Positions 45,360 through 54,302 of a DNA stretch of 64,000 nt are shown here, piece after piece. The stretch is taken from the NCBI GenBank assembly GCA_024280775.1, contig JAJRPM010000009.1:1-64000 (forward strand), in the 5' to 3' direction. Both the position numbers and the translations under genes were made by a program. Numbering within the stretch: the first letter of the stretch is position 1; each line of letters begins with the position of its first letter. The notes under the pieces are model-generated. The model saw only the letters and a list, made by a program, of their open reading frames with translations. It was not told the origin of the DNA and did not search any database. Source of the stretch: Candidatus Zixiibacteriota bacterium (GTDB taxonomy: Bacteria; Zixibacteria; MSB-5A5; GN15; JACZUZ01).

Positions 45360-45469
45360 GTAGGTCGGGTTCCGGAGTCACATTCATGTGACGCAGAAAC
45401 CCGACATGCTTGTGTGCCGTAGAAATGTCGGGTTTCTCCACGTCTACGACGCTCCGGAACCCGTCCTAC
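45360..45469. repeat. Compound palindromic element able to form a four-way junction
   Basis: An outer 18-bp stem (45360-45377 with 45452-45469, 17 of 18 pair) encloses three hairpins: GTCACAT/ATGTGAC (45377-45392), a perfect 13-bp AGAAACCCGACAT stem (45395-45407 with 45425-45437) with a 17-base loop, and CGTC/GACG (45441-45451). It resembles a small MITE or REP-type mobile element (BIME-like). Related CCCGAC motifs are not seen elsewhere in the window. Confidence 0.7.
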
Positions 45470-45569
45470 GTTACTTGAAACACTGCCCCCCCAAAGGCGT
45501 GTGTACTAGACCGAATCTATGGAACAAGTAGTCTATCTTCTCGCACTGCAAGCGGGTGCGGCGCCCGGC

Positions 45570-46451
45570 TCAATCCCTTACCATGTCACGGATTCTTTCG
45601 AGTAAGTCCAGAATATACTGAGAAGGGATGAGATAACTTAACTCTTGCTTTGTTGTTGTTGCTTGTGAGAATCCAACCAACATCAATCCATTCGAATTAC
45701 TGGGAAAAGCAAACGCTGGGCCGCCACTTTGACCGCCGCGCGTGGAAGCATCCACAACTATCCATTGCGACTGTTTCATAACTCCATTTATGTTCAATTT
45801 AATGCTCTCTTTCGGAAAGCTTGCTACCGAACCGAATCTGCTAAGTGCAAATTGACTAGATTGTGGCAGCATGTGAGAAAATCCTATCATTTGAATGATC
45901 ACTCCATCATTGATGGCACTTGACCTAGTGTCCAAAACCATGGACGTTTTCCAACCCAATATTTTCATATCTCCACTCGGATTGAGGAATAAATCGCCAT
46001 TTCCGGAAAAAGTCCCCAGTTGAACAAAAACCAAATCAACATTCGTGTCTTCATGCTCTACGAATAACTTCTTTCCATGTTTTCTCAAGTACAAGAATAC
46101 GGAAGAGTCGGATGATTTGACTTTGTTCTTTTCGGTGAAAACATTCAAGAATACTCGCACGCTATCAAAAGGAGAGCCTGTTAAGGTATCAGTTAATACA
46201 TGTTTGTTCGTAACGAGAAAAAAACCAATCTCTGGGTCAGACAGAATAAATCCTGTACCTCTAGTGTTTTGCTCTGTTTCGATCCTCCATATGAATCTCT
46301 TGTCATCCTCAGGAATTGAGGGTGAATTTGCTAGTGTGATCGTAGCACATGTCAGTGTTGCAGAGATAACTAGGCAATACTTGAGCAATCGATATCGGTG
46401 TGAAGAACGCCTTGCACTACTATTAATACTCATGATCGACAGACTATTCAT
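45570..46451 (-). CDS. Secreted trypsin-like serine protease
   Basis: 293 residues. After a basic n-region of about 25 residues comes a hydrophobic signal segment (YCLVISATLTCATITLANS). The catalytic triad is His in VTNKHVL, Asp in NVDLVFVQL and Ser in GGQSGGPAF, in the right order for a chymotrypsin-fold protease (S1, trypsin_2 type). No PDZ domain, so it is not a full HtrA. Start at ATG 46451 is supported by GGAG seven bases upstream. It is notably AT-rich beside its neighbours and stands alone, which suggests later acquisition. Location: periplasm or outside. Confidence 0.85.
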   Translation of the reverse strand: MNSLSIMSINSSARRSSHRYRLLKYCLVISATLTCATITLANSPSIPEDDKRFIWRIETEQNTRGTGFILSDPEIGFFLVTNKHVLTDTLTGSPFDSVRVFLNVFTEKNKVKSSDSSVFLYLRKHGKKLFVEHEDTNVDLVFVQLGTFSGNGDLFLNPSGDMKILGWKTSMVLDTRSSAINDGVIIQMIGFSHMLPQSSQFALSRFGSVASFPKESIKLNINGVMKQSQWIVVDASTRGGQSGGPAFAFPSNSNGLMLVGFSQATTTKQELSYLIPSQYILDLLERIRDMVRD

Positions 46452-46547
46452 ACAACAACTCCAAGAGGATTAAGTATTTATTATGGTTCTAATTCGCTTC
46501 TGTTGCTGCAACGTCATACTATCGGAAGAGTATGGAAGCCGAAGGTA

Positions 46548-48029
46548 CTACAAATACTCCCCAAACCGCTCCGCCACCGTCTTCTTAACATCCTCACTCA
46601 TAACAATATCAGCAGGCCAGTTTCTAGTGTAGCCTTCTTCGGGCCAATGCCTCGTGGCATCGATCCCCATCTTATGCCCAACTGAACTTGACTCACCAGC
46701 GTGGTCCAAAATATCTACCGGGCCTTGGACTATCTCTATGTCACGTTTAGGGTCGACATTGTTGCCCCAGCGCCACATTACCTCATCGACATTTTGCACA
46801 TCGGTTTCTTCGTCAACTACTACAATGTATTTCGATAGACACATTTGTCCGGTGCCCCAGATTTGATGCATGACTTTGCGCGCTTGATGCGGGTATTCTT
46901 TTTTGATTTTCAGGAATAAGAAATTATGGAAATTCCCGAACATAGGCATGTTGTAGTCGATTAGCTCCGGCATTTGCATTTTCAAAAGCGGCAGGAACAA
47001 ACGCTCGGTAGCTTTGCCGAGATAGTAATCCTCCTGCGGCGGTTTGCCGACTATGATTGTCTGATAGATTGGGTTCTTGCGATGTGTCACTGCTGTCACA
47101 TGAAAAACCGGAAACTCACCGGCAAGTGAATACACACCAGTATGATCACCAAACGGCCCCTCGGTGCGCCGCTCATTGACATCCACATAACCCTCAATAA
47201 CAAAATCCGACTCAGCAGGCACACGCAAATCCACAGTTTTGCACTTAACCATGCGCACCGGTTTCTTGCGAATGAAACCGGCGACTAACATTTCATCCAT
47301 CCCCGGCGGAAGCGGCGCGGTAGCCGAATAAGCGCAAACCGGATCACCACCGATAGCGCAGGCCACTTCAATACGGTCGCCTTTTTGTTCGTACTTGCGG
47401 AAATTGAACGCGCCGTCATGATGCGGATGCCAATGCATCCCCGTGGTGTTTTTGTCGTAGACCTGCAAGCGATACATACCGCAATTCTGCACACCCGTAT
47501 TCGGATTCTTAGTGAAAACCTGCGGCATAGTGATGAACCGTCCAGCGTCATCAGGCCAACATTGAATCACACCCAATTTGAACAGATCGATTGCATCGCC
47601 CTCAAGCGCTACATCCTGACAGGGAGCCGAGCTGACCATCTTGGGCATATTACCGGCAACTTTTGCAAGACCCGGTAACTCTTTTAACTTCTCCATCGCC
47701 GACATGTACTTGCGAGGCTTGATTAGCTCCGATAGCTCATCGGCGATTCCATCAAATGACCGTCCGCCAAAGGCGATATTCATGCGCTTGAACGAGCCGG
47801 TTGAGTTTATCAAAACCGGAAAATCGCCGCCTTCGACATTCTCAAAGAGCAGGGCCTTGCCGCCGTAGTTTCCTTGCGCATCCCGCATTTTCGAATGGCG
47901 GTCCGCCATCTCAGCGATTTCGAGGATAGGCGAGATTGGCTCACTGATTCGGAGTAATTCGCCTTCAGCTTCCAACTCACGGACAAAGTCCGCAAGGTTT
48001 TCTATTCTATAAGTTTTTTCTGTATTCAT
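46548..48029 (-). CDS. UbiD family prenyl-FMN-dependent decarboxylase
   Basis: 493 residues of the UbiD fold, acting on aromatic or alpha,beta-unsaturated acids with prenylated FMN. EGELLRISEPISPILEIAEMADR starts it; MPQVFTKNPNTG and QNCGMYRLQVYD are cofactor-domain motifs, EGPFGDHTGVYS has the catalytic Glu-Asp, and the C-terminal DVDEVMWRWGNNVDP is typical of UbiD proper. A role in ubiquinone or menaquinone (futalosine) synthesis, or in aromatic catabolism, is possible. No UbiX (prenyl-FMN maker) is in the window. ATG 48029 is chosen; the longer frame to 48092 starts in an intergenic stretch before the repeats. Confidence 0.92.
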   Translation of the reverse strand: MNTEKTYRIENLADFVRELEAEGELLRISEPISPILEIAEMADRHSKMRDAQGNYGGKALLFENVEGGDFPVLINSTGSFKRMNIAFGGRSFDGIADELSELIKPRKYMSAMEKLKELPGLAKVAGNMPKMVSSAPCQDVALEGDAIDLFKLGVIQCWPDDAGRFITMPQVFTKNPNTGVQNCGMYRLQVYDKNTTGMHWHPHHDGAFNFRKYEQKGDRIEVACAIGGDPVCAYSATAPLPPGMDEMLVAGFIRKKPVRMVKCKTVDLRVPAESDFVIEGYVDVNERRTEGPFGDHTGVYSLAGEFPVFHVTAVTHRKNPIYQTIIVGKPPQEDYYLGKATERLFLPLLKMQMPELIDYNMPMFGNFHNFLFLKIKKEYPHQARKVMHQIWGTGQMCLSKYIVVVDEETDVQNVDEVMWRWGNNVDPKRDIEIVQGPVDILDHAGESSSVGHKMGIDATRHWPEEGYTRNWPADIVMSEDVKKTVAERFGEYL

Positions 48030-48094
48030 ACCAGCAAATATACGCCGAAGAATCCAGAGCGCAAATAGCCAATAAGAAAAGTCCGACTCCAACA

Positions 48095-48163
48095 GTCATT
48101 GCGAGCGAAGCGCGGCAATCAGCATCTGAGTCATTGCGAGGAGCGAAGCGACGTGGCAATCCC
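48095..48163. repeat. Two tandem copies of the GTCATTGCGAG-type dispersed repeat
   Basis: Short copy at 48095-48120 (from GTCATTGCGAGCGAAGCG to CGGCAATC) and longer copy at 48130-48163 (GTCATTGCGAGGAGCGAAGC to GGCAATCCC). The units have complementary ends ATTGC and GCAAT. Related to 28868-28903. Together they indicate at least three copies in 64 kb. Confidence 0.7.
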
Positions 48164-48227
48164 GTGGATGATGATACGGCATATTGGCTCAACGAGATTC
48201 CTGCGCATCGCTCTCAATGAAGCCGAC

Positions 48228-48262
48228 AAAAAAAGCGGGACCCTCAAATAGAGAGTCCCGCT
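48228..48262 (-). terminator. Rho-independent terminator of the subtilase gene
   Basis: On the minus strand AGCGGGACTCTC pairs with GAGGGTCCCGCT around a short AT loop, followed by a run of seven T (48228-48234 are A on the plus strand). It lies about 45 bases after the subtilase stop at 48308. Confidence 0.85.
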
Positions 48263-48307
48263 CCTGAATTAACTGCTTTGAAAAAAAACTACTACTTCAA
48301 ATAGATA

Positions 48308-51300
48308 CTATTTGAACGTAACGTTCGATGTATCTGATCCACCTGAAGTTGATGTCACTGTGACTGTCGACGGGCCCGGATTAACTCCGGTAATCTTCAA
48401 TTCCCAGCGATTCTTGCTGGCCTTGAAAGTCATCTGGCCGTAGCCAACAACACTCAAGACTGCATTCGGATCATCGGTTGTAGCGCGAATATCCAGCTTC
48501 TGTTTTTGCTGGTCGTATTGCGCCTTGGTGATTGTGACGTTATCGCCACCACCGCCACCACCTGTGATATTAGCGGAAGTAGTCGCTGATCCAGTTGCGC
48601 CCTGGTCGTCGGTAACTGTCAACGTGACAGTATAATTACCAGAGGCGCCATAGGTGTAGTTCGGATTCGCGGCGGTACTTGTGCCACCGTCGCCAAAGTC
48701 CCAACTATAACCGACAATTGAACCGTCCGGATCAGATGAACCAGCCGATGAGAACGAAACGCCATTACCAACTGTGCCACTGTATGGGCCATTGGCATTT
48801 GCTGTCGGGGCCTGGTTACCACCACCACCGCCTGTGATATCAGCAGAAGTTGAGGCAGAACCGGTTGCTCCCTGATCATCAGTGACTGTCAGTGTGACAG
48901 TATACGCGCCAGCGGCGCTGTAAGTATAGTTCGGATTCGCGGCGGTACTTGTTCCACCGTCGCCGAAGTCCCAGCTATAACCGACAATTGAACCGTCCGG
49001 ATCAGATGAACCGGCTGATGAGAACGAAACTGCGTTGCCAACTGTGCCACTGTATGGGCCATTGGCATTGGCAGTCGGAGACTGATTGCCACCGCCACCC
49101 TGGGTGATTGTGACATTTGTAGACGGTTTGAAGGCTGTACCGTTGTTGTCCTTCACTTCACCTTTCCATGTCCAGCTGGTGGCATTCGAAGGAAGACCGC
49201 TCAAAGCAAAGGCTGTTGTCCAGGTGCCATCACCATTGTTGGTGAAATTCTGACGAACCTTGTTCTTGTTCGGGTCTTTTAACTCCCAGCGCTCTCGGTT
49301 CATGTTCGTGAAGTCAACCTGGTCGCTCCACATCTTCATGTACATAGTCTCGCCAGTTGTGAATGATCTGTCGTCCGTTGAGAAATCAGCGTTACGTGAC
49401 AGTATGAAACCTTCACCAGTTGGTGGCGGAGGTGGCGCTGCGGTGATGGTCGCAGTTGTGGCGTTCGAACCAGTTGCGCCCTGATCGTCTGTGACGGTCA
49501 ATGTCACATTGTATGTGCCAGCGGCGCCATAGGTATAATTCGGGTTCGCGGCGGTACTTGTTCCACCGTCGCCGAAGTCCCAGCTATAACCAGCGATTGA
49601 GCCATCCGGATCAGATGAGCCAGCCGAGGAGAAGGAAACCGCTGAGTTGGCCTGTCCGCTATAAGGACCGTTAGCGTTAGCTGTCGGAGCCTGATTTGGC
49701 GGAGGAGTATTTGATGTGATGTAGGCAACCTTGGTCATGGTATTCGAACCATTAGCATTGGTCGCAGTCATCGACACATCATAAGTACCGGCGCTGTAAG
49801 TGTGTGACGGATTCTGCGCTGTTGAAGTTCCGCCATCACCGAAGTCCCATGACCAGCTTGTCGGGCCGTTGGTGGAAAGGTCGGTAAAGCTGACTGTCAA
49901 CGGAGCATTGCCCGAAACTGGACTTCCAGAGAAATCGGCTGTCGGCGGATTCGTATTCGGAACCGTCACTGTAGCGGTTGTCGAATTTGAACCCGTTGCG
50001 CCCTGATCGTCTGTGACGGTCAGTGTTACATTGAATGTTCCACCGGCGCTATAAGTGTAGTTCGGATTCGCGGCGGTACTTGTGCCACCGTCACCAAAGT
50101 CCCAGCTATAACCGACAATTGTGCCGTCGGCGTCAGATGAACCAGCTGATGAGAAAGCAATCGCGCTAGCTGTGGTACCGCTGTAAGGGCCATTGGCATT
50201 GGCGGTCGGAGCCTGATTGGGCGGAGGACCGACATTGGTCGCCGCATCGGCATTAACCAAACCGAAACCGAAGTTATTGTCACGACCAGCAGCGCCGATG
50301 TCGGTCGCTGTGGAGGTCAACTGATTGCGCACTGCTGTGGCGGATGTAAATTGGCCTGTTGACCAAATAAGCGCTACCACACCTGCGACATGCGGAGTGG
50401 CCATTGATGTGCCGTCCAAAGTCGCATACTGGCCATTTTTGTAGGTGGAGACAATTCCAACACCCGGAGCGGTCACTTCAACTTCCGGCCCCTTGTTGGA
50501 GAAGTTGGCTAGATTATTGTTTTGGTCAACGGCGGAGACTGCGATAGTGGAGGAATATTTGGCCGGGTAGCCAACCGGACCGCCGTAGTCGTTTCCTGCC
50601 GCCGCGCAAATAACCACGCCGGAGGCATAAGCATTGTCACATGCAGTCTGCAAGGCTGAAGTTCCAATTGAAGCGCCTAGTGACATGTTGACAACGTCCA
50701 TACCATTTGCAGCCGCCCAATCAATACCAGCAACTACATTTGAAAATGTTCCACTACCAGCGGCGTCAAGAACCTTGATACCATACAGGCTAGCCGACGG
50801 GGCAACACCAATGACACCAATTGAGTTGTCCACCGCGGCAACTGTTCCAGATACATGCGAACCATGACCATTGTCATCCATCGGATCGTTGTCGCCATTT
50901 ACATAGTCGATTCCACTGACATAGTTTCCGGCCAGATCAGGGTGGCCGTGGTCAATACCAGTATCAATGATTCCGACTTTAACCCCTGAGCCTTTTGTGC
51001 CACGAGCGTGAGCTGTCGGCGCGTTGACTGCATTGATGCCCCACGGTGTAGTCTGGGCAATCATATGCACCGGGCGATCAGGCTCGATGTAGTCCACAGC
51101 CGGGTCAGTAAGCAACAACTGGTACTGGCCTTCAGTCAATTTGGCAGAATAACCATGCACCACTGAACTGTAAACCCTTACCGGCTCAACACCAATGTCA
51201 AATGCTGACTGAGTGATGTTCTGTTTCAAGCGCTTGTAAAGGCCCTTATGATTGGCAATTTCTTTTGTTGATTTCAATACTACTATGTATTGACCAGGAA

Positions 51301-51481
51301 TAAGGTCTGGATTTCCGGTGGAAACTTCGGACTGATTGTTCGGCTCAAGCGGCGTTTCTTGCGAACAGCCGTAAAAACCGATACTCACAGAGAGCAATAG
51401 TACTGCGAGCACACTTGAGGATAACTTTGGAAACATATTGAGACGTTTCCTTACAATACCATTTGAGGAAAAAACACGCAT
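48308..51481 (-). CDS. Subtilase-family lipoprotein with five PKD domains
   Basis: 1057 residues. A long basic start, hydrophobic segment and lipobox FYGC predict a lipoprotein; an I9-type propeptide (PGQYIVVLKSTKE to DYIEPDRPVHM) precedes the S8 catalytic domain with Asp in GIIDTGIDHGHPDL, His in GHGSHVSGT and Ser in GTSMATPHVAG. Then come PKD domains 1-3 (about 49430-50230), an unrelated beta domain of about 110 residues (49110-49430), PKD domains 4 and 5 (48540-49090) and a C-terminal Ig-like domain of 75. PKD units share WDFGDGGTSTAANPNYTY. AAGGAG 8 bases before ATG 51481 fixes the start. Likely a surface or secreted protease degrading proteins in the environment. Confidence 0.93.
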   Translation of the reverse strand: MRVFSSNGIVRKRLNMFPKLSSSVLAVLLLSVSIGFYGCSQETPLEPNNQSEVSTGNPDLIPGQYIVVLKSTKEIANHKGLYKRLKQNITQSAFDIGVEPVRVYSSVVHGYSAKLTEGQYQLLLTDPAVDYIEPDRPVHMIAQTTPWGINAVNAPTAHARGTKGSGVKVGIIDTGIDHGHPDLAGNYVSGIDYVNGDNDPMDDNGHGSHVSGTVAAVDNSIGVIGVAPSASLYGIKVLDAAGSGTFSNVVAGIDWAAANGMDVVNMSLGASIGTSALQTACDNAYASGVVICAAAGNDYGGPVGYPAKYSSTIAVSAVDQNNNLANFSNKGPEVEVTAPGVGIVSTYKNGQYATLDGTSMATPHVAGVVALIWSTGQFTSATAVRNQLTSTATDIGAAGRDNNFGFGLVNADAATNVGPPPNQAPTANANGPYSGTTASAIAFSSAGSSDADGTIVGYSWDFGDGGTSTAANPNYTYSAGGTFNVTLTVTDDQGATGSNSTTATVTVPNTNPPTADFSGSPVSGNAPLTVSFTDLSTNGPTSWSWDFGDGGTSTAQNPSHTYSAGTYDVSMTATNANGSNTMTKVAYITSNTPPPNQAPTANANGPYSGQANSAVSFSSAGSSDPDGSIAGYSWDFGDGGTSTAANPNYTYGAAGTYNVTLTVTDDQGATGSNATTATITAAPPPPPTGEGFILSRNADFSTDDRSFTTGETMYMKMWSDQVDFTNMNRERWELKDPNKNKVRQNFTNNGDGTWTTAFALSGLPSNATSWTWKGEVKDNNGTAFKPSTNVTITQGGGGNQSPTANANGPYSGTVGNAVSFSSAGSSDPDGSIVGYSWDFGDGGTSTAANPNYTYSAAGAYTVTLTVTDDQGATGSASTSADITGGGGGNQAPTANANGPYSGTVGNGVSFSSAGSSDPDGSIVGYSWDFGDGGTSTAANPNYTYGASGNYTVTLTVTDDQGATGSATTSANITGGGGGGDNVTITKAQYDQQKQKLDIRATTDDPNAVLSVVGYGQMTFKASKNRWELKITGVNPGPSTVTVTSTSGGSDTSNVTFK

Positions 51482-52291
51482 AGGAACTTCTCCTTCGTAG
51501 GTGAATTTTAGTTAGTCACTCCGGCTAAGTTGGCGCTTAAACCCAAGAAGCCGTTACAATTAATTCCTATTGCATCTCTCAAAAGTCTAAGAGCGCTTGA
51601 ACAACTGTTCAGGAGATGTTTAGTAAACAAATTAGCTGAAATTATTATTCAGAATTGGCAGAAGTACTTTGAACAAAACTTACGATTACCAGCATAACAA
51701 ATAAATATGTCCGAGCCAGTGAAGCTACTCAAAGAAGCAAATGTCAAAACACATGATAGCTTTTGAAGGGATGCTGAGCGCGCGTTTACAAACACGCGCC
51801 TGTGTTACACAGTTCAACTGGAATCCACGAAAAACCTCCTGTCATTTTTTAAGCGCAATGAAAAGCATGCGTCAGGCGCAGGCAATCCAGTGCGAGGCCG
51901 CTTGGAAATGGTTAGAAAGTCCAATGTAATTGCAAAAACGTGATTGCAATGATACAATTATTTTTTTCTGCAACAATGTCAGTGACAGAAGCGTTGATAA
52001 ATATCAAAACATCAGCTATCAGCGCCTCTATTGCCACTAGCGTGGTGAACTGCTTTTTTGAATGAAAGAGATTTTGAATGTTTTGTCAAGAAAATATCAG
52101 AGTATTTGACTTTTCCGTCAAGAAGTATGGGGCGGCGCCTGAATCGAGAGAGAACTACGTTTTTTCATCAGCTAGGCTTAACATGGGCAATGATTTCAAC
52201 AGGAAACCGCCGATTCGGAAGTAAGTAGGCCAATAATCAAAGATATATGCGCCTATTGACCTATAGCTCTGGTTCCGATGTATATTAATGT
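51482..52291. other. Long intergenic region (about 810 bp) with candidate promoters
   Basis: Between the divergent subtilase gene and the DUF2953 gene. Nothing coding is convincing; a 62-codon frame at 51741-51929 has no recognisable features. The stretch is AT-rich, with a strong sigma70-like promoter at 51930-51958 and a weaker TTGACC (52256-52261)-N19-TATATT close to the DUF2953 ATG. Confidence 0.5.
51930..51958 (+). promoter_or_regulatory. Sigma70-like promoter inside an inverted repeat
   Basis: TTGCAA (51930-51935), 17-base spacer, TACAAT (51953-51958). An ATTGCA/TGCAAT dyad (51929-51934, 51945-51950) overlaps the -35 region and spacer, so a repressor may act here. Transcription near 51965 would run about 330 bases before the DUF2953 gene, a long leader or a separate small RNA. 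Confidence 0.45.
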
Positions 52292-52942
52292 ATGGAAACG
52301 ACTCTTGGAATAATAGCTATAGCGTCCTTGATGGGGCTGATACTGTTGGCTTTGGGCGCCTCTCTAATTCCGGTGCGCCTCAGAGTGCTACTGAGCGCTG
52401 ATATTAAGCGTCTGAGAGTAAGTTTTTGGAAGCTTACTATTGTGGATAGTGACAGTCCAGCCAGAGTTTCCACCCGAAAAAGCCAGAAAAAGGAAAAAAA
52501 GACCACTGTCGCCGAGTCATCGGGCGAGAAAACTGACACAGCAACCGAGCGCCTGTCAAGATTTCTGAAATATCTGGGAATCGCGCCACAAATCACCAGG
52601 GCCCTAATGGGGTTCACATTGCGTTTGCTGGGGAAACTGAGATTCAACGATGTTGAGGGGAGTGTTTCCGGGGGCTTAGAGAATCCAGCTGATACGGGGA
52701 TGGCTTTCGGGGCGTTATATGCAATACTCGGAGCAAGTCCCCGCCTGCAATCGCATCTTAAATTGAAACCCGATTACTTGGCTGAGCGTATGGAGTATAG
52801 CTTTCAGGGTGAGATAGCTTTGCGTCCGCTGGCGCTAGTTGGTCCGACATTCAGACTATTACATGAATTGCCCAAGCGAGAGTTATTTAGAATAGTGAGA
52901 ATCTTGAGAAAGCGCCGGAAATCAGCAAAATCGGCCAGCTAA
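52292..52942 (+). CDS. DUF2953-like membrane protein (YtfI-like)
   Basis: 216 residues. One N-terminal transmembrane helix (residues about 5-26), a beta strand region with VRLRVLLSADIKRLRVSFWKLT, a Lys-rich linker, then helix-rich and strand regions (LRFNDVEGSVSGGLENPADTGMAFGALYAIL) typical of DUF2953. In Bacillus the family member ytfI is next to ytfJ (gerW); here the gene likewise precedes a GerW protein by 134 bases. The C-terminus is very basic. Function unknown; envelope-associated. Confidence 0.7.
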   Translation: METTLGIIAIASLMGLILLALGASLIPVRLRVLLSADIKRLRVSFWKLTIVDSDSPARVSTRKSQKKEKKTTVAESSGEKTDTATERLSRFLKYLGIAPQITRALMGFTLRLLGKLRFNDVEGSVSGGLENPADTGMAFGALYAILGASPRLQSHLKLKPDYLAERMEYSFQGEIALRPLALVGPTFRLLHELPKRELFRIVRILRKRRKSAKSAS

Positions 52943-53076
52943 AGTAGCAGAAGAAGTGTAAACAGACAGGAAGTCAAAGGCGCTGTGTCATTTAGATGGT
53001 TATGCCATCTAGATGACGTAGCGCCAATCAAGCAGACAGTGATACAGCCGATTAAGAAAGCATAGGAGCGAATATC

Positions 53077-53529
53077 ATGGCGAACAATGTAGTAGAAATA
53101 ATCGAAGGAGTTGTCGGGCAACTCAAAGAAATAGCCCGTACCGAATCTATTGTCGGAGAGCCGATTACCATCGGTAACAAGACTTTAGTTCCTATTATCC
53201 GGGTCTCGATTGGCTTCGGAGCCGGCGGCGGTGAAGGAAGCGACGATCGAGATCGTGGTGGATTTGGCGGAGGCGGTGGTGGCGGGGCTAAAGTAGAGCC
53301 CGCGGCTTTTATCGTGATTGACGAAAACGGTATTTCCTTGTTACCCACAAAACCGGGTACAATTGACTCGCTTATTGAAGCAATTCCAACGGCTATCGGT
53401 AAATTGGGTAAACTGGCCAAAAACTTCTCCTCATCTGAGAAAAACAGCGAAAAAAGTAGTCCTTCAGATTCTGATTCAGAAGCGCCTGAGGCGCCCGAAG
53501 ACTCCGATGACGCAAAAGACAACGCCTAG
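53077..53529 (+). CDS. gerW: GerW/YtfJ family sporulation-associated protein
   Basis: 150 residues. The core IGEPITIGNKTLVPIIRVSIGFGAGGGEG, the glycine-rich loop and VEPAAFIVIDENGISLLP match the GerW (YtfJ) family, found in sporeformers and in many non-sporulating bacteria. AGGAG is 8 bases from ATG 53077. The acidic Ser/Asp-rich tail (about 125-150) is a lineage extension. In Bacillus the protein is needed for germination; here its role is unknown. It follows the DUF2953 gene in the same order as in Bacillus. Confidence 0.88.
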   Translation: MANNVVEIIEGVVGQLKEIARTESIVGEPITIGNKTLVPIIRVSIGFGAGGGEGSDDRDRGGFGGGGGGGAKVEPAAFIVIDENGISLLPTKPGTIDSLIEAIPTAIGKLGKLAKNFSSSEKNSEKSSPSDSDSEAPEAPEDSDDAKDNA

Positions 53530-53830
53530 TCTAAGCAGTTTTCACGGAGATGTTTTTCGGCTAAATCATTGTATACCTACAGCTTCTATGAGGCTAGCTC
53601 TGTTGCCTGACATTGATTGAGGATGGCAATAGTCGTCGGCATTACGGTAGATTCCTTCTTGACCTTGCCCATACAACAAAACCTCTATATATTTGTATAG
53701 TATTCAAGGTTTTTTGCCGGACACTTAGGTGTTTGGGCGGGCCTTGGAGATATGGTGAAATAGCCGGCAATCGGTTGGCTGTTCAGAAAATGAACTTTTA
53801 GACGATTATAATAACGGAGGATTGAGGATT
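53530..53830. other. Intergenic region between gerW and yajC
   Basis: About 300 bases without a gene. A likely yajC promoter is at 53665-53693. An AT-rich dyad AAAACCT (53678-53684) with AGGTTTT (53708-53714) spans its -10 region and might be either an operator or a weak terminator. Confidence 0.5.
53665..53693 (+). promoter_or_regulatory. Probable yajC promoter
   Basis: TTGCCC (53665-53670), 17-base spacer, TATATT (53688-53693). The transcript would start near 53700, about 130 bases before yajC. Confidence 0.4.
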
Positions 53831-54205
53831 TTGGCCTTGAATCTTATTTTTGAAACCGTACTGAATTCTAATGTGATCAGTACCAGTATTTTCAGCGCCC
53901 CATTGCTGGCGATGGGCGCCTCACCGGATGGCACAGGTGGCGGAGGGATAATCGCCCAATTCGGTTTTATTATACCGCTGTTCCTGATTATGTATTTGTT
54001 GATGATCAGGCCACAGCAGAAAAAACAGAAAGAACACAAGAATATGATCGAAGCGCTCAAGAAGGGTGATAAAGTTGTCACTTCCGGCGGAATGTATGGA
54101 GACATATTCGCGTTCAATGAAAAGCGTGACTCGGTAGTTCTAAAAGTCGGTGAAGTCAAACTTGAGTTTCTCAAGAGCGCTATTGCCGGTTTGGCGAAAG
54201 AATAA
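53831..54205 (+). CDS. yajC: Preprotein translocase accessory subunit YajC
   Basis: About 124 residues. One transmembrane helix (IIAQFGFIIPLFLIMYLLM) followed by the family signature IRPQQKKQKEHKNM, then GDKVVTSGGMYGDI and a strand-rich end. It joins SecDF in the Sec machinery. The start is uncertain: no ATG occurs before the helix except 53912 (MGASPDG); TTG 53831 lies 10 bases after GGAGG (53816-53820) and is preferred, with the ORF open back to TTG 53822. The residues before the Gly-rich stretch resemble other YajC N-termini. Downstream are def, fmt and rng. Confidence 0.92.
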   Translation: MALNLIFETVLNSNVISTSIFSAPLLAMGASPDGTGGGGIIAQFGFIIPLFLIMYLLMIRPQQKKQKEHKNMIEALKKGDKVVTSGGMYGDIFAFNEKRDSVVLKVGEVKLEFLKSAIAGLAKE

Positions 54206-54302
54206 CCTGAATAACAGGTAGTTCCGTTCGCATAAAGAAACGAGTCGTAAAGTTAACATACGTATATGGGACTTGAAGGAAGTCACTGGTGCGTGAGACA
54301 GT

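Larger units (their letters stand above)
45034..45569. other. Repeat-rich intergenic region
   Basis: No gene is seen in this 536-base gap between two minus-strand genes. It contains two tandem 25-base units (45186-45235) and a compound palindrome (45360-45469), listed separately. Small open frames here follow the repeats and are not supported. Confidence 0.6.

Noticed and set aside
48540-50230. Regular repeats that might suggest a CRISPR array
   Set aside because: They are in-frame PKD-domain repeats of about 80-90 codons in a protease gene, with no short repeat-spacer structure. No CRISPR was found in the window.
51741-51929. 62-codon frame in the subtilase-DUF2953 gap
   Set aside because: No ribosome site of note, no recognisable features, and it ends at the promoter-like dyad; not enough to call a gene.
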